Origin: Marisa cornuarietis
Lineage: Eukaryota; Mollusca; Gastropoda; Architaenioglossa; Ampullariidae
DNA length: 64,000 bases
NCBI GenBank assembly: GCA_004794655.1
Contig: SMMW01000584.1
Span: 5,914,501-5,978,500, forward strand
Reading direction: 5' to 3'
Positions 12,285 through 22,058 of the stretch are shown here, in pieces (position 1 is the stretch's first letter; every line of letters starts with the position of its first letter). Both the position numbers and the translations under genes were made by a program. Under the pieces are notes generated by a model. That model was not told where the DNA came from, made no database searches, and was given only the letters and a program-made list of their open reading frames with translations.

Positions 12285-12850
12285 CAGTAGTACCTCTACA
12301 TACGAGTTTAATCCGTTCCACAACTGAGCTCGCATGTCAAAAAACTCGTATGTTAAAACTATTTTCCCATATAAATAAAAGAAATGATTAATGCGTTCCA
12401 ACTGTCTCACAACAACACAATTTATATGTAAATACGGTATAATATAAAGTACTGTATAGTAAATGTTAATTACACATTAATATAAATAATATAGGTAATA
12501 AAATAATAAATAAGATATTATATTTATCAATATATTACCTTGGAAGAGACGAAGACTGTCGATAACGGAGGTAGGCAGATGTCAGGGGAGGAGGGAGGGA
12601 GCCGGAGAGCAGAGGGATGCGGAATGAATCAGCTGATGAGACAAACACTATTTACACTGTTTTTAACCTGAAACATTGGGATTTTCACTAAGAATACATT
12701 CTTTGTTATGTCTTTACACTAAGACATATAAATGACTCGAGCTCGTTTATCGAATTTCCACTCGTAAGTAAGAACAAAATTTCCACGAATTTTTGGCTCG
12801 TATCTCGATTTACTCGCATATTGGTTCACTCGTATGTTGAGGTCTTACTG
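12285..12850. mobile_element. pogo/Tigger-like non-autonomous DNA transposon (MITE)
   Basis: The left end CAGTAGTACCTCTACATACG (12285 on) and the reverse complement of the right end, CAGTAAGACCTCAACATACG (12850 back), match at 20 of 23 positions when extended through GAGT. The right end is followed by TA. The subterminal 'tttaatccgttcc' and repeated ctcgtat/tacgag motifs are, from general knowledge, typical of pogo/Tigger-type Tc1-mariner elements. The 566-bp body has no transposase frame and is AT-rich in the middle, so it must depend on a transposase in trans. The left-flank TA is not preserved, so the target duplication is imperfect. Confidence 0.75.
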
Positions 12851-13063
12851 TACATGTTTCTCACTATTTCATTTCACTGACTATATGCATAAATACTCTT
12901 CTCTCAAGTGAAGCAATAGATCGAAAGTTGGCAGTAGCAATCGCAACTGGAAGAGTAAACTGCAGAAATCAGCTAGAGCGGAACCGGGTACCCAATTTTA
13001 ACCGGATATCCACCCAGTTCAGTATAAAAACGATGCAAACACACAGACAAGCAGACTTTTTTT

Positions 13064-13129
13064 CAACCAACCAACCAACCAACCGACCGACCGACCGACT
13101 GACCGACTGACCGACTGACCAACCAACCA
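13064..13129. repeat. (CCAA)n/(CCGA)n/(CTGA)n tetranucleotide array
   Basis: Blocks of ccaa, ccga and ctga variants of one tetranucleotide occur in order, suggesting successive expansion of mutated units. Confidence 0.95.
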
Positions 13130-13813
13130 GTGCCAGCGAGTTATTCTTCTTGTGATTTTTCTGGTAGAGTTAATACACCTTGATATATGATTTTTGTTAA
13201 ACTTGCTCTGGAACTATTTGAAGAAGTAAATGTTTGCTAACGCGTTTCAGACACTTTGTTCTCTTACAATTTCGTTTACTTGAGTTCGTGTATGGTAATG
13301 ACGAGAAAGCACCCAAACCCATATTCCAGGAACTCTGTCAGTATTCTGTAGCAAAGAAAACGTTTTCTGGGGAAAAAAATTGATCCCAGACTCGGGTGTT
13401 AGAAGTGAGAGGGAATTATAAACAATTGAGTCACCCTCCCTGTCTGTGGTGTAAACGTACTTTGAATGAGTGGCGCTCACTGACGATCTTTGAAAAGACT
13501 TGTTTACACGAGCGTGTCCGATCATATCAAGAAAGGAAGCTGGGAATGTTCAATAAGCAGTAGACAATAGTAGGTGCTTCTGCAAGCGGAAGTAGAGTTT
13601 TTGCTGCGTAAACTTGTCAAGTACTCCGAAGCAAGAAAGATCACAAGGGATGTAACTAAGCTACCTGTTTACACCTGAGGGTGCTGACAAGCATATAGAG
13701 TGAGTGAGAGAGAGAGAGAGAGACTATGTGACTGACTCACTCACTCACGTTCGTACACATAAACTGGCTGGCTCACTTGCTGAGTTACTCATTCACTTAC
13801 AATCTGACTGAAT

Positions 13814-13873
13814 GAACCAACCAACCAACCAACCAACCAACCAACCAACCAACCAACCAACCAACCAACCAAC
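13814..13873. repeat. (CCAA)n microsatellite
   Basis: About 14 perfect ccaa units, preceded by 'actgactcactcactcac' repeats near 13730 and a (GA)n run at 13700-13722. Confidence 0.97.
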
Positions 13874-14160
13874 GAATGAATACATGAATTTTGGATGTAT
13901 GGATGGCTAATTTTTCTTTTAAAAAAACTCTACTTGACTGTTAGTTATCTCTAAGGTGGGACACGCTGAATTACATTCTGAAGTGATGCCGTATGTCATT
14001 TCTAAAGCCAAGGATTGATTATAAAAATAATTACACAATTCCTACTTTGTGAATTGACTAGCACATATCATGAACAAACATAATAGATTCTGGCGAAACA
14101 GCATCAGCACTAGCAGAAAAACCTGCACAACATTAATATCAGCAGTTGTGGTAGCTTGTA

Positions 14161-14198
14161 GTTTGTTTGTTTGTTTGTTTGTTTGTTTGGGGGGGGGG
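14161..14198. repeat. (GTTT)n followed by a 10-G run
   Basis: Seven GTTT units run into a homopolymeric G tract. Confidence 0.96.
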
Positions 14199-14298
14199 TT
14201 GGCGGGGGAATGATGGATGTGTGAGTTGGAGGGTCTGTGTGGGTCTGTGTCACATTGCATGACTCGCACACACATACACACGTACTACCAACACGCAT

Positions 14299-14337
<39 letters not shown>
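14299..14337. repeat. (CA)n microsatellite
   Basis: About 19 perfect CA units. Confidence 0.97.
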
Positions 14338-14338
<1 letters not shown>

Positions 14339-14399
14339 CTATTACCACAAATATGTGGAGGCGTGTGAATAAATGCTGAAAGCGCGAGCATATAGGTTT

Positions 14400-14640
14400 G
14401 TCTGTCTTGATACTATTTAATATGTCGTGCCTATCTGTCTTTACTTGACGTACTATTTATTTGTCTTTACGTGGTTTATGTTCGGTTTTACACAATATTT
14501 ACTGCGCATTTTTCGTGATGTGATATTTTGCTGTCTTTACGTGACGTAACGCTTACCTGTCTTTACGTGACGTAACACTTACTTGTCTTTACGTAACGTA
14601 ACATTTACTTGTCTTTACGTAATGCTTAGTTATCTGTGCG
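14400..14640. repeat. 26-bp minisatellite carrying bZIP-type sites
   Basis: Tandem units of the type 'cttgtctttacgtgacgtaa' plus a few bases. The central units are regular at 26 bp and the flanking ones are degenerate. Perfect TGACGTAA octamers lie at 14542-14549 and 14568-14575 (spacing 26 bp), and TTACGTAACGTAA lies at 14589-14601. TGACGTAA and TTACGTAA are known CREB/ATF and C/EBP-PAR bZIP recognition sequences. Whether they are used here is inference. Confidence 0.85.
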
Positions 14641-14883
14641 TAGTTTCATGCTTAGGGTGAGAAACTGTAGCGGGAGGAACAAAAAATAAAGTAGATCAAA
14701 GAAAACATTGACCTGTAAAAACAAGACGAGGGCTGGTAAGGAATGACACGCTGAAGTGAGAGCCTTTCGCCTCTTTTGTCTCCGGTATTGACGTGAAGAA
14801 CAAACATCGCCTGCAGGGGACGAACGCTTTTCCATGGACGTTGTATTGGAGACTTTTGTGGAGAAGTTTTCGGGGTTGTTGAG

Positions 14884-14885
14884 TT

Positions 14886-14968
<83 letters not shown>
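14884..14968. repeat. (CTTT)n microsatellite, ~85 bp
   Basis: About 21 perfect CTTT units. ORFs reading it as KERK or FLSF repeats on either strand are artefacts. Confidence 0.98.
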
Positions 14969-15251
14969 GCAAACCTTGAAAAGAAAGTATCAGCCATACA
15001 AGTTCAACAAAACAAATCGTTAGTATCCAGCCCTACGATCTGCTCGACCACAATTCCCTTCGCCACAAAGGGCAGATAACCGGAGTCTCAGAGCACTGCC
15101 AAACCAGTACTCCCCCGAGTGAGTTCCGAGTGCAGTCATTGTCAAGTCTGGTACGAAACGTCTGTTTCTGACATTCATTTGACACGATCAGCATCACATT
15201 TTTTGTAGAACTTCTTCGCAGAAGGGTTCTCTGTAAAGGTATAGACTGTGA

Positions 15252-15260
15252 TTTATTATA

Positions 15261-15300
<40 letters not shown>
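15252..15300. repeat. (ATT)n microsatellite
   Basis: About 15 ATT units. Confidence 0.97.
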
Positions 15301-15301
<1 letters not shown>

Positions 15302-16187
15302 GTATCTGGTATTAGACTAGTGTCACATTGGTGGAGTTCTATGATCGCGAGAACAAGTTTTCCCCTCAAAGAAGTGATCATCGGTTTGATTGTCATTACG
15401 CTAGGAAGGACAAGGGACGTCAAGGAAGGAGACATGCAGGCGAACAAGACCACAGTTAACAATCTCCGGCGAATTTCTTCTCGTCGCGCAAGACGTTGAA
15501 AATCTAATAACTGCATTCCGAATGCAAGACGGGAAACAAAATCGTATGAACAGGAAGCATGCAGCCAAAGGACATTAGATTAATTCGTATGGATTTTGTA
15601 AAGTCCTCACTTACCAAGAAAGTGAAGAGAGAGAGGGAGAAAGCAGGAGAAAACAAGTAAAAAGGACGAGACATGAAACGCAAGGACAAAAAAGAGGGAG
15701 GAGAGACAGGGAATAACTCAATCAAGTAGTGAGATAACCTAGTAAATGAGCAATTGGAATTATTGATACGGACAGGCACTTTATTTTGAAACTTTTTAGC
15801 TGACTGGTGTTAGAGAACACACTTTTTCTCTAAATATTTAAATTTCTTTCTGTACATGGAGAAAGTTCAAACAAGCATCTGCTGCTTTAGTTAAGACTTT
15901 CAGTGAATCTGTTTCTATAGCTGCTTCAGTACTGCGTATGTTTTATATAGGTTTTACATTGTATATTTTCGAATAGTTGACTTGTAAATATCTCGCTACT
16001 TTAGAGAGGGTGAAAGAAGAAAGTATTTTTCTAGTATTTTAAAATAATTCTGCTGATGTGAAGATTATTCTTGCTACTAAAGCTCTAATAATAAATGAAA
16101 ACTGACAAGAGATATAGAGCAGGACGAAATCAGATTTACTGGGAGACAGGCGAGACATCTTGAGGTAAAGTCCATTTTCTGTTACAG
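15301..16187 (+). other. Presumed intron or upstream flank of the 16.2 kb exon
   Basis: No coding signal seen. A purine-rich stretch (15610-15720) and AT-rich DNA lead to the acceptor 'ccattttctgttacag' (AG at 16186-16187). If the ATG at 16206 is the true start, this is the 3' part of an intron inside the 5' UTR. Confidence 0.5.
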
Positions 16188-16205
16188 GGATTTCGAGAAA
16201 GTGAC
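16188..16205 (+). other. 5' part of the exon before the chosen ATG
   Basis: Eighteen bases between the acceptor and the ATG, open in the coding frame (G-F-R-E-S-D). Either 5' UTR or coding, depending on whether an upstream exon supplies an earlier start. Confidence 0.5.
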
Positions 16206-17000
16206 ATGGAAATGGAGGACAATGAGGATGCCCAGCACACCTCGTCTCTGAATGAAGATCACAAGCAGAATAGCAACGGTCTACTCGCTGCAAACAAGTC
16301 TCGCGGTTTCACGACATCTCTCTCGGACAGTTTCGCCTTGCCAAGGGCGAGCGACGTCACTTCCGACGAGAACCGGAGCGTCACGTGCGACAGCTTGAAA
16401 CGCGCTGCTTGCGCGACGCGGGAGATGCCTGTGGAGAAAGATCATCCTCTGGTAAGAAAACGACGCAAGACGCCGCCGCCGGAAGTCGCCCCCGAATCCA
16501 AGACTGCGACCGGAAGCGACGCGCTGGCGGATGGGTCGGAAGGCAGCCACACTTTGGGAGGGTCCTCCGACAGCGCAGACACCGTCAAGACAGAGATCTG
16601 CTTCCGGGTGGTGGCCCCTTCCAGCCAAGTGCGCCATTCGTGGTCCGCAGCTGGTGGCGTTGCCGCCAAACCCCCGCGGCCCTCTATCATCAAGCGGCCG
16701 GCGTCGTCAGTGGTAGGTGACGCGGCAACGGCAACGGCAACGGCGACGGCGGTGGCAGCGGTGGACGGCAGGAGGAAGGCGCCCACGACGCATGTCACCA
16801 ACGGGGGTCAGGAGGTCGCCGCCAGGCGGCAACCATGCAAAGGAGCAGGGGAAAAGCCCGCGGCCTCCAAAGACAGGCGCGTGTCCATCCAAGAGACGTC
16901 GGACCACTCGGCCCAAGTGCCGCCCAGACAATCGCCGCGAGTCAAGGACGTAGCGCTGCGTCTCCCGCCGGCCACGGTTCCAGACCCACAGGAAAAGCAG
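16206..17000 (+). CDS. 5' coding exon of a Ser/Thr/Pro-rich, NLS-bearing protein of unknown function
   Basis: Strongest coding signal in the window: 265 codons, GC-rich against AT-rich surroundings. The exon begins at 16188 after the acceptor ccattttctgttacag. The ATG at 16206 has G at -3 and G at +4. No in-frame stop lies between 16188 and the ATG, so coding could also enter from upstream. The protein is acidic at the N terminus, then basic and Ser/Thr/Pro-rich. It has VRKRRKTPPP (about residues 83-92), a nuclear-localisation-like cluster; PPRPSIIKRPAS (157-168); an Ala-Thr run (173-182) from a GGCAAC-type coding repeat; RRVS (225-228), a PKA-type site; and PPRQSPR (239-245). It is probably disordered. 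Reading through 17000 reaches a stop at 17025. The better exit is CAG|GCGAGT at 17000/17001, a GC-AG-type donor, because the phase-0 end joins in frame to 17781. No family recognised. Confidence 0.82.
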
Positions 17001-17006
17001 GCGAGT
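17001..17006 (+). other. Candidate GC-AG splice donor (GCGAGT)
   Basis: AAGCAG|GCGAGT matches the donor consensus at every position except C at +2, as in the minor GC-AG intron class. No GT donor with comparable context is seen between 16950 and the stop at 17025. Use of this site gives a phase-0 junction with 17781. Confidence 0.6.
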
Positions 17007-17780
17007 TACTTCCACTTGTGTGTTTGAACAGGTTTTCAAACAACCGGGGTGCATGGAAGGGCAGACCAGGCCAAATGCTTCCCTGTAACTGCCTACAGTT
17101 CACGATAGCCAGACTCTTGTCGTAGTTTTAAAGGGAACATGCACATGCACGGAGTTAGCCTAATATGCGTGAAATAAGTCTCAACATTATGACAAGAGCA
17201 GAGGAATAGCTCGTAGAGATGTCTTCCTTGTGTTGAGTAAATTTCCTTTTAAACTAAGTTTAATAATGGGCTTTTTTTCACTTTCAGCCATCTCCTTGTC
17301 AATGCCTTTTGTGGATAGTTCCTTATAAAACCAGTGTTCTGTCTGAAATAAATATTTTTTCTAACCATTATCAACAGAATTTCTAAGGAAAGGCCTTTAA
17401 AAGGTTAAAATTGTAAAAAAAATAAGTCTTTCTATAAACATTTTTAAATTTCATCTCCCGGAAATAAACCCCTTTAAATATTTTTTTCTAGGAAAACCTA
17501 AAACTTATAACATTAATTAGCTTTCTTAATTTTTTCATCACTTGAAAACTCAATTACGTCGTCCTCCTACCCACCAACGCCCCACTCATCCCACACACAC
17601 TTGTGATCTGTAGACGAAAGAATCGCTACCTAGAAAATATATTTGTTTGAACTTCTTTGTTTATTAACAATTGTGTTTACCGAACACATCAGGCTGGTCT
17701 CACAGTCCGAAACCAGTCCGGTGCCCTGAAGTCTTGTGTGGTCACATTTCAAACTGAGTTTTTCTGTTCGTATTCGACAG
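17007..17780 (+). other. Intron 1 of the 16.2 kb gene
   Basis: AT-rich, with frequent stops in all frames and no recognised repeat. It ends with a pyrimidine-rich stretch and 'gttcgtattcgacag' (AG at 17779-17780). Confidence 0.6.
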
Positions 17781-17903
17781 CAAATACTTCCAAAATCCCC
17801 ATCAGGTTTGACAACTCCGTCAGAGAAAACCAGCGATATCACCAGCCCCGATGTGGAGGAGAAGAGATTCAAGGGCGGAACTAGAGCGCTTCTTATTCAG
17901 AAG
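17781..17903 (+). CDS. Second coding exon of the same gene
   Basis: 123 nt (41 codons) between the acceptor 'tctgttcgtattcgacag' and the donor AAG|GTGGGT (17903/17904). Only the frame continuing from 17000 is open; the other two frames hit TGA or TAG. It begins QILPKSPSGLTTPSEKTSD and ends RALLIQK, again Ser/Thr/Pro-rich and charged (VEEKRFKGG), in keeping with exon 1. Length is divisible by three and both borders are phase 0, so it could be skipped without a frameshift. No family recognised. Confidence 0.75.
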
Positions 17904-18031
17904 GTGGGTGTCATCTCGGGTATGTATGATGTAAGGGTAGCGTTGACACAGCATTCTTAATGGGACATTTTAGGGGCCCCTTTCTCTATACTCCGTCTGT
18001 CTGTCTGTCTTTCTCTCTCGCACGACACACA

Positions 18032-18048
18032 CACTACACTACACTACA

Positions 18049-18140
<92 letters not shown>
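18032..18140. repeat. (CTACA)n then (CA)n microsatellite
   Basis: Four CTACA/CTACACTACA units lead into about 45 perfect CA repeats just downstream of the exon 2 donor. Confidence 0.98.
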
Positions 18141-18143
<3 letters not shown>

Positions 18144-19135
18144 TGCATATGATAGAGATAACGTTAGTTCCAGTCAATACTCATTCTTTCAGTCAGAAGT
18201 TATTTTTGAAAAAACAATCAAGTATCCCGAGTAGTTCTTTTTTTTCTCAATCCTGATATGCTAATTTCGCCTTGGAACTAATCACACACCTCCTCCTTTT
18301 GTACCAGACGATCCCTTAGACCACCCAATAAGCAAAGTTTTAGCTTAAATGTATCAGAGATACAAGCTATTTCTTACCGTTGGCATGTTCTTCCTTCTTT
18401 GACTGTTGGTATCATGCCTTGTGTTATGGCTTATTGAAATGAAATATACTGAGCATAGCGCAATAGCCATATTGCTAAACTAAAAATTATTTTATATATT
18501 ATTTTCGACTGGCATGGGTCAGTCACTCATTCCCTTTTATCCCTCTCTGTCAAGACACAGTACACTGGGACAAGTCATACAAACATACATGTAGACACAG
18601 TCACTCACACATCTGCTTTCCTTCAATTACAAACAGCTGAATGTGGGCTTCCAGGTGTTATCTTGAAAGTTGCCAAACAAGTGGATTCATACAGGTTTAG
18701 CGCCTCTTTTCTTTGTTTTTTGTGTTTTTTGGGGGGAGCATTTATTTCTTTTAGCAATTCTGTTATTTCTTTAAGGCCAGTATTATTATATAAAAGGAAC
18801 AAACAATTTCATAGGGTCGTACACACTATCTAACACACTAATGAATCTCCAAAATATCAGGAAGGTCTGACGACACATATTTATATATATATATATATCT
18901 AAAAACATTCTCTTACTGATTATTATCCTTTATTCACACTACCACAATCTCTCATTCTCACGCACACAGTTCTTATGAATGGCGTAGGCCCCTTGGGTTA
19001 GTGTCTGTAATGTTCAACCTTACAACCTTGCAACAAGCAAAGTATTTTAAAGTTGAACACCGGATCTTGGTCCGTTAAAGACACTTTAAATATTATAAAC
19101 GACTTCAGGCTAACCCTCGGTATCATGCGAAGTCC

Positions 19136-19360
19136 TTAAGTGAGAGCAGTCGCCACTTTCTCCTGTTTACGGTGCGCACTTGCCTTGTGGACTGTAGGAA
19201 CTACATTGATGAAGAGTAAAGTCCATTCGAGGAGCAGCTTCACTTGTGGGTTGGCGGTTAGTCTGTCGCTTCTGATGTGTCGCAGTACACGACACTCCGG
19301 GGAATTTTCTCCTTCTTCCCCCAAATGCTGGAAGAGTTTTCTTCGATCGTCGATGAGCCT
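19136..19360 (-). CDS. Candidate minus-strand exon or ORF relic, unrecognised
   Basis: On the - strand an open frame begins after 'gactaacag' (candidate acceptor at 19361-19362) and runs 74 codons to a stop near 19136. It reads RLIDDRRKLFQHLGEEGE, then PECRVLRHIRSDRLT, then VKLLLEWTLLFINVV. The charged, Leu-rich composition looks more coding-like than typical random ORFs here. The acceptor lacks a good pyrimidine tract and there is no upstream partner exon. It could be a transposon-derived fragment or chance. Confidence 0.22.
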   Translation of the reverse strand, partial: RLIDDRRKLFQHLGEEGENSPECRVLRHIRSDRLTANPQVKLLLEWTLLFINVVPTVHKASAHRKQEKVATALT

Positions 19361-20172
19361 CTGTTAGTCACTCCAGTAGTTTCCACTTTCAGCAACTGGG
19401 TCCGGTGGAATATGTTGAGGGGTAAGAACCACTGTAGTTATGATGCGACGCACTAACCCACAGTTGGTTTTAACAGACGATTGGAGTGCATATCGCAGAC
19501 CCCCCCCCACCCTGGTGTCTTGGCACGTAGTAGCTTCTGTTCTCTCCTCAGTAATTCCTAAATTTATTCATATTAGTTTTCTAGATAAAATATTCCTTTC
19601 ATTTTCGCGCCACACTCAACTGTCTTTTTTCTAGTTACCATCATTTTGTTTACTGCATAATACCAATTTGTTTTTCAGCCACACGTTAAATAGTTGAATG
19701 TTTCAAAATAAAATATAAAAATAAATTAATTAATAGTAAATAGAGTCTTGACATAGGCTACCTTGGCTCGGCAAGGAATTACTTCTCATACACTGACTTC
19801 TGATCTTCTCTTCTTCTCATACACATTAAGTTCGCTCTACTGTCACCTAAACTTCATTCCTGACACGCTCTTTGTTTTCGATTAAGTCCCATGTTTTATT
19901 CCCACCTTTTCCTTTCTTCGTCATGTACCGGGACATATCCCCGTCACCCCTCGGCCAACGGAAAGGGATTTTCCTTCAGTCTACTGTGAAGCAGGGCGAC
20001 AACCCTGCACGCCACTCAAGGGACACAACGCCGGGAGCATCTTTGCCTCGTCAAGCTGCAAACCTGCGCAAGCGGGTGCTAATCGCGTTTATCCGCCCCC
20101 ACCCTCCATGGCCGCCCCACTTCAAGTCACACTTACTTGCCGGCGTCTGAGTGACAGCATCATTTCCCACAG

Positions 20173-20286
20173 GAGATAATGGTTCTGCGTATGGCTTCCG
20201 GTAACAGCTTTGTGAAACCAGTCCTGTGTCTTGAGGCGCACTTTAATGATGGAGGTTTTCCTGTAATAGGCACAAGCGGGGACTGG
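20173..20286 (+). CDS. Possible cassette exon of the 16.2 kb gene
   Basis: Acceptor 'catttcccacag' (AG 20171-20172) and donor TGG|GTACGA (20286/20287) enclose 114 nt. Only the frame compatible with phase 0 from exon 2 is open (38 codons, beginning EIMVLRMASGNSFVKP); the other two frames have early stops. It ends in phase 0, so it could sit between 17903 and 24248 with or without inclusion. The donor is mediocre and the pyrimidine tract short, so this remains a candidate. Confidence 0.38.
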
Positions 20287-21394
20287 GTACGAACTTTTAC
20301 TTAGTTATGGAATTCCTATTATTTCGTGTCTGACTCGGCCACTCAGTCCACTTCGATGTTTTGCGATCCTTGCTTCTTTGGTGTAGTTTTATTTTTTTAT
20401 CTGTCGTGTTAACACGGTGCAGTGTTTGTGTTTATTAATTTCAGTGCAGTTGTTTGGTAAAAGTGGTTTCGTTGATATTGGACTGCGTTTGTTGTGCTAA
20501 TGATTGAATATTTTGTTTTGCTAGTCTTCATAGCAACAATATGAAAGACACGTTTGATGAATATTGTGTTTGTTATATCTATTACTTTACTGATATTTGT
20601 GAAAGTAACAGCAGCCTCTGGGTAAGATATAAAGACTGTTTGCTTGATTCACAAAAAATGAGCGAGAAGATGACAGCCACAGCAGATCTCTCCATCGTTT
20701 TTCTCCTGTCAGCCTCGAGTTTCATCCTGCCTGGCCCATGGTCACGTGCCCTCAATGACGAAATCAACACAATGTCGTTTTTCGCGCCTGAGATGCTCGT
20801 TTCCGGTAAGGGGAGACCACCGACCACTGCAAATAATAATCGACGCAGCATACAGCATTCAGCCGAACAGATCATGGCGGACAGCACCCTGGGGATCTGC
20901 GCGAGCAGGTCGTAAACACGGAGGCTCTTACTCTGGGGGTCGAAATGGACGCGGCAGTTAGCTGGCGATAAAATGTCATGCGATGAGCTCCGTCTCGTTA
21001 CCAGTTCATCATCTGCGAGTGCTCAAGCGTCCTTCTCCTCATTTACCGCCGTGAGTCATGGCAGATGAATGATCCCATGCATCATTTTCTGCAAGGAGAC
21101 GAATGATCCCATTTTCCTCAACGCTCTTTTTCCACATACAAAAGCGTCACACAAGAGTCCAGAAATAAAGTTCCAGAAAACAAAGGAACCAGAGTCAAGA
21201 CAGACTGCGATCTGCCATCTTCCTGGATCTTTTATTTACTTCTTGTGTGAGTGGCGAGTCTTTTTCTACAAATGCAGTACTGAACATGTCTGTGCTTTAG
21301 GTCATCCCTAATCTTGTCTAGGTCATCTTGGGGAGTGAGGTAATAGAGACCCTACCCCCTTTTTTCTCGGAGTCACTTTCTTTTGTTTGTTGGT

Positions 21395-21590
21395 TTTGAG
21401 AGGAGGCTAGTGAAGGGGCGATACCTGTCTCCTCTTTCTCCTACCTTCACTGGAGCCAGGTACATATTCCTTCCAGCTATGTTGACAGAGGTCAACTACC
21501 TATTCCTGATATCGCCTCACGGGTATCGAACCGTCTGTCTTCAGGTTTGGACGTCAGAGTTCTGATAGTTCAGCTATCTGCTTACCCCTA
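21395..21590 (-). mobile_element. tRNA-like SINE head, second family
   Basis: On the - strand, from 21590 backwards, the sequence reads 'gggtaagcagatagctgaac', which is A-box-like (TAGCTGAACTA, one mismatch to TRGYNNARNNG). About 45 bases further comes GGTTCGATACCC (complement of 21521-21532), a near-perfect B box (GGTTCGANTCC class). Spacing and order fit a tRNA-derived pol III promoter. No cloverleaf with a plausible acceptor stem is evident, and unrelated sequence follows, so it is a SINE rather than a tRNA gene. Boundaries are approximate and no TSD was found. Confidence 0.55.
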
Positions 21591-22011
21591 CCAATGGGAG
21601 AGGCGAGGAGAGGAAACCTCCCCTCTCTAACCGTGGTATATAACTGGTGCACGCAAGATGTGGGGGCGTGGGATGGGGCACCTGGATGCCATGAAATACT
21701 CCAGACTTAGGTTAGTATCATCGGTGTGGGCAGCATGACTTTGGTGCATAACAAGAATCTGAAACATATCACGTTTAGAGTTTATTATACCCATAACTAC
21801 CACCGCCACTTCCACCACAACCATTTTACATGCAGTATTCTCTTTTGTTAATATTTGTGTTTCTCTTTAATCTCATTATGCTGGTGTGGACTGGCGATGG
21901 CAGCGGCAGATGTTGGTTAAACAATCTTTACTTCTGTCAATCGTTTATTTCCTTCCAAAAAGAGAATGAAAACTAGTAGCCAACACGATGGCTTCGAATC
22001 AACCATGCACG

Positions 22012-22058
22012 CTCATGCACACACACACACACACGCGCGCGCGCACGCGGTCGCGCGC
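22012..22058. repeat. (CA)n/(CG)n alternating purine-pyrimidine run
   Basis: CA repeats pass into CG/CGCA units, a Z-DNA-prone sequence. Confidence 0.93.

Larger units (their letters stand above)
17904..20172 (+). other. Intron 2 (5' part) with a long CA array
   Basis: The donor is followed within 130 bp by the compound CTACA/CA array at 18032-18140. A (TA)n run lies near 18880-18898. A minus-strand ORF candidate lies at 19136-19360 and a C-run near 19500-19509. No other coding signal is convincing. Confidence 0.5.

Noticed and set aside
14626..15079. ORFs reading KERKKERK or FLSFFLSF on both strands
   Set aside because: Direct translation of the CTTT microsatellite.
16281..17054. Several ORFs on the - strand and in other + frames over the large exon
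   Set aside because: Shadows of the GC-rich exon at 16206-17000.
17960..18256. 98-codon ORF with a long HTHTHT run
   Set aside because: Translation of the CA microsatellite; the same applies to ORFs at 14110, 27917, 29412, 58996, 62156 and 63362.
20713..20805. 93-nt exon-like segment ending at CCG|GTAAGG
   Set aside because: Open in more than one frame, with no peptide feature to choose between them.
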